Notes under the pieces: model-generated
What the model saw: only the letters and a program-made list of their open reading frames with translations
The model's database searches: none
What the model was told of the DNA's origin: nothing
NCBI RefSeq assembly: GCF_029167105.1
Contig: NZ_JARFML010000007.1
Span: 1-64,000, forward strand
Reading direction: 5' to 3'
DNA length: 64,000 nucleotides
Source: Bradyrhizobium yuanmingense
GTDB lineage: Bacteria > Pseudomonadota > Alphaproteobacteria > Rhizobiales > Xanthobacteraceae
Part shown: positions 63,815-64,000 of the stretch, in pieces
Position numbering within the stretch: the stretch's first letter is position 1
How the letters are laid out: every line of letters begins with the position of its first letter
Program-made: the position numbers and the translations under genes

Positions 63815-64000
63815 ATCGGCCCTTGTTGGGCCATCTCAAGCCCAACCGCCAATCGATTGGAACTGGTGTGAATTTTGCTCTTGGCAAGCAGGCTCCGAGC
63901 GGTTAAAGAACCGCCTCCGGACGTGCCGGCCTCGGCTGGCGCGTTCGTGCACGTATTCCGAAAACCCGACACGACAGGAGATCATTCCTTTTCAGGACGT
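63815..64000 (+). promoter_or_regulatory. Probable rplJ (L10) leader at the window edge
   Basis: After the dehydrogenase stop there are small hairpins (GGCCCTTGTTGGGCC), a possible TTGGCA...TTAAAG promoter near 63881-63910, and AGGAGATCATTCC at the end. In most bacteria rplJ-rplL-rpoB follow rplKA, with a structured L10 leader. The gene itself is outside the window, so this is inference. Confidence 0.4.

Overview
This window looks like chromosome of a Bradyrhizobium-like alphaproteobacterium (Rhizobiales, Nitrobacteraceae). The evidence is high GC, genus-typical intergenic palindromes, a near-perfect copy of the tiny Bradyrhizobiaceae gene rreB, and secE-nusG-rplK-rplA beside housekeeping and acyl-CoA genes. 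No insertion sequence, CRISPR array, rRNA operon or complete prophage is visible. Species cannot be decided from the window.

Layout. (1) 1-7.8 kb is an accessory stretch: a TPR protein, phage debris (HK97-like capsid, small phage-type genes, a 58-aa ribbon-helix-helix-like gene), then AT-richer small genes including a DUF4238 protein overlapping a membrane-anchored partner. It ends at the 3' side of tRNA-Thr(TGT), a common island insertion point, next to a palindrome and GTGCAC repeats. (2) 8-21 kb is mostly core: three secreted small proteins, rlmB, tRNA-Tyr, a GIY-YIG protein, an LLM oxidoreductase, a UvrD-type helicase, a TMEM175 channel, the 14-codon gene rreB with promoter and terminator, tRNA-Gly, a formate/nitrite-type channel, a DUF2231-sorbosone dehydrogenase operon and a Phd-VapC toxin-antitoxin pair with an operator inside its promoter. 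(3) 21-34.5 kb is metabolic: MFS transporter, class III CoA transferase, TetR regulator, acyl-CoA dehydrogenase plus APH-type kinase, LysE exporter, ArgE-like deacetylase, two SDRs, a histidine phosphatase and a serine hydrolase, separated by many palindromic repeats.

(4) 34.5-60.4 kb is a 26-kb surface-polysaccharide locus between tRNA-Trp(CCA) and secE, which are neighbours in many bacteria. It encodes a GT2 glycosyltransferase, two large GT-C-like membrane proteins, two paralogous flippase-like proteins, four SAM methyltransferases, two DegT aminotransferases, two sugar epimerases and a WbuC cupin. It also encodes a LIC12192-type sporadic carbohydrate protein with its oxygenase, a split transketolase, an APH kinase, a HAD phosphatase, a SIS isomerase and a nucleotidyltransferase-PfkB fusion. 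Most genes lie on the minus strand with short or overlapping junctions, so they probably form one long operon. Transketolase, isomerase, kinase, phosphatase and nucleotidyltransferase together are the enzyme types needed to make and activate a seven-carbon or longer sugar. This is the most interesting part of the window.

(5) 60.4-64 kb is secE-nusG-rplK-rplA with a clear promoter, then a 2-hydroxyacid dehydrogenase and probably the leader of rplJ at the right edge.
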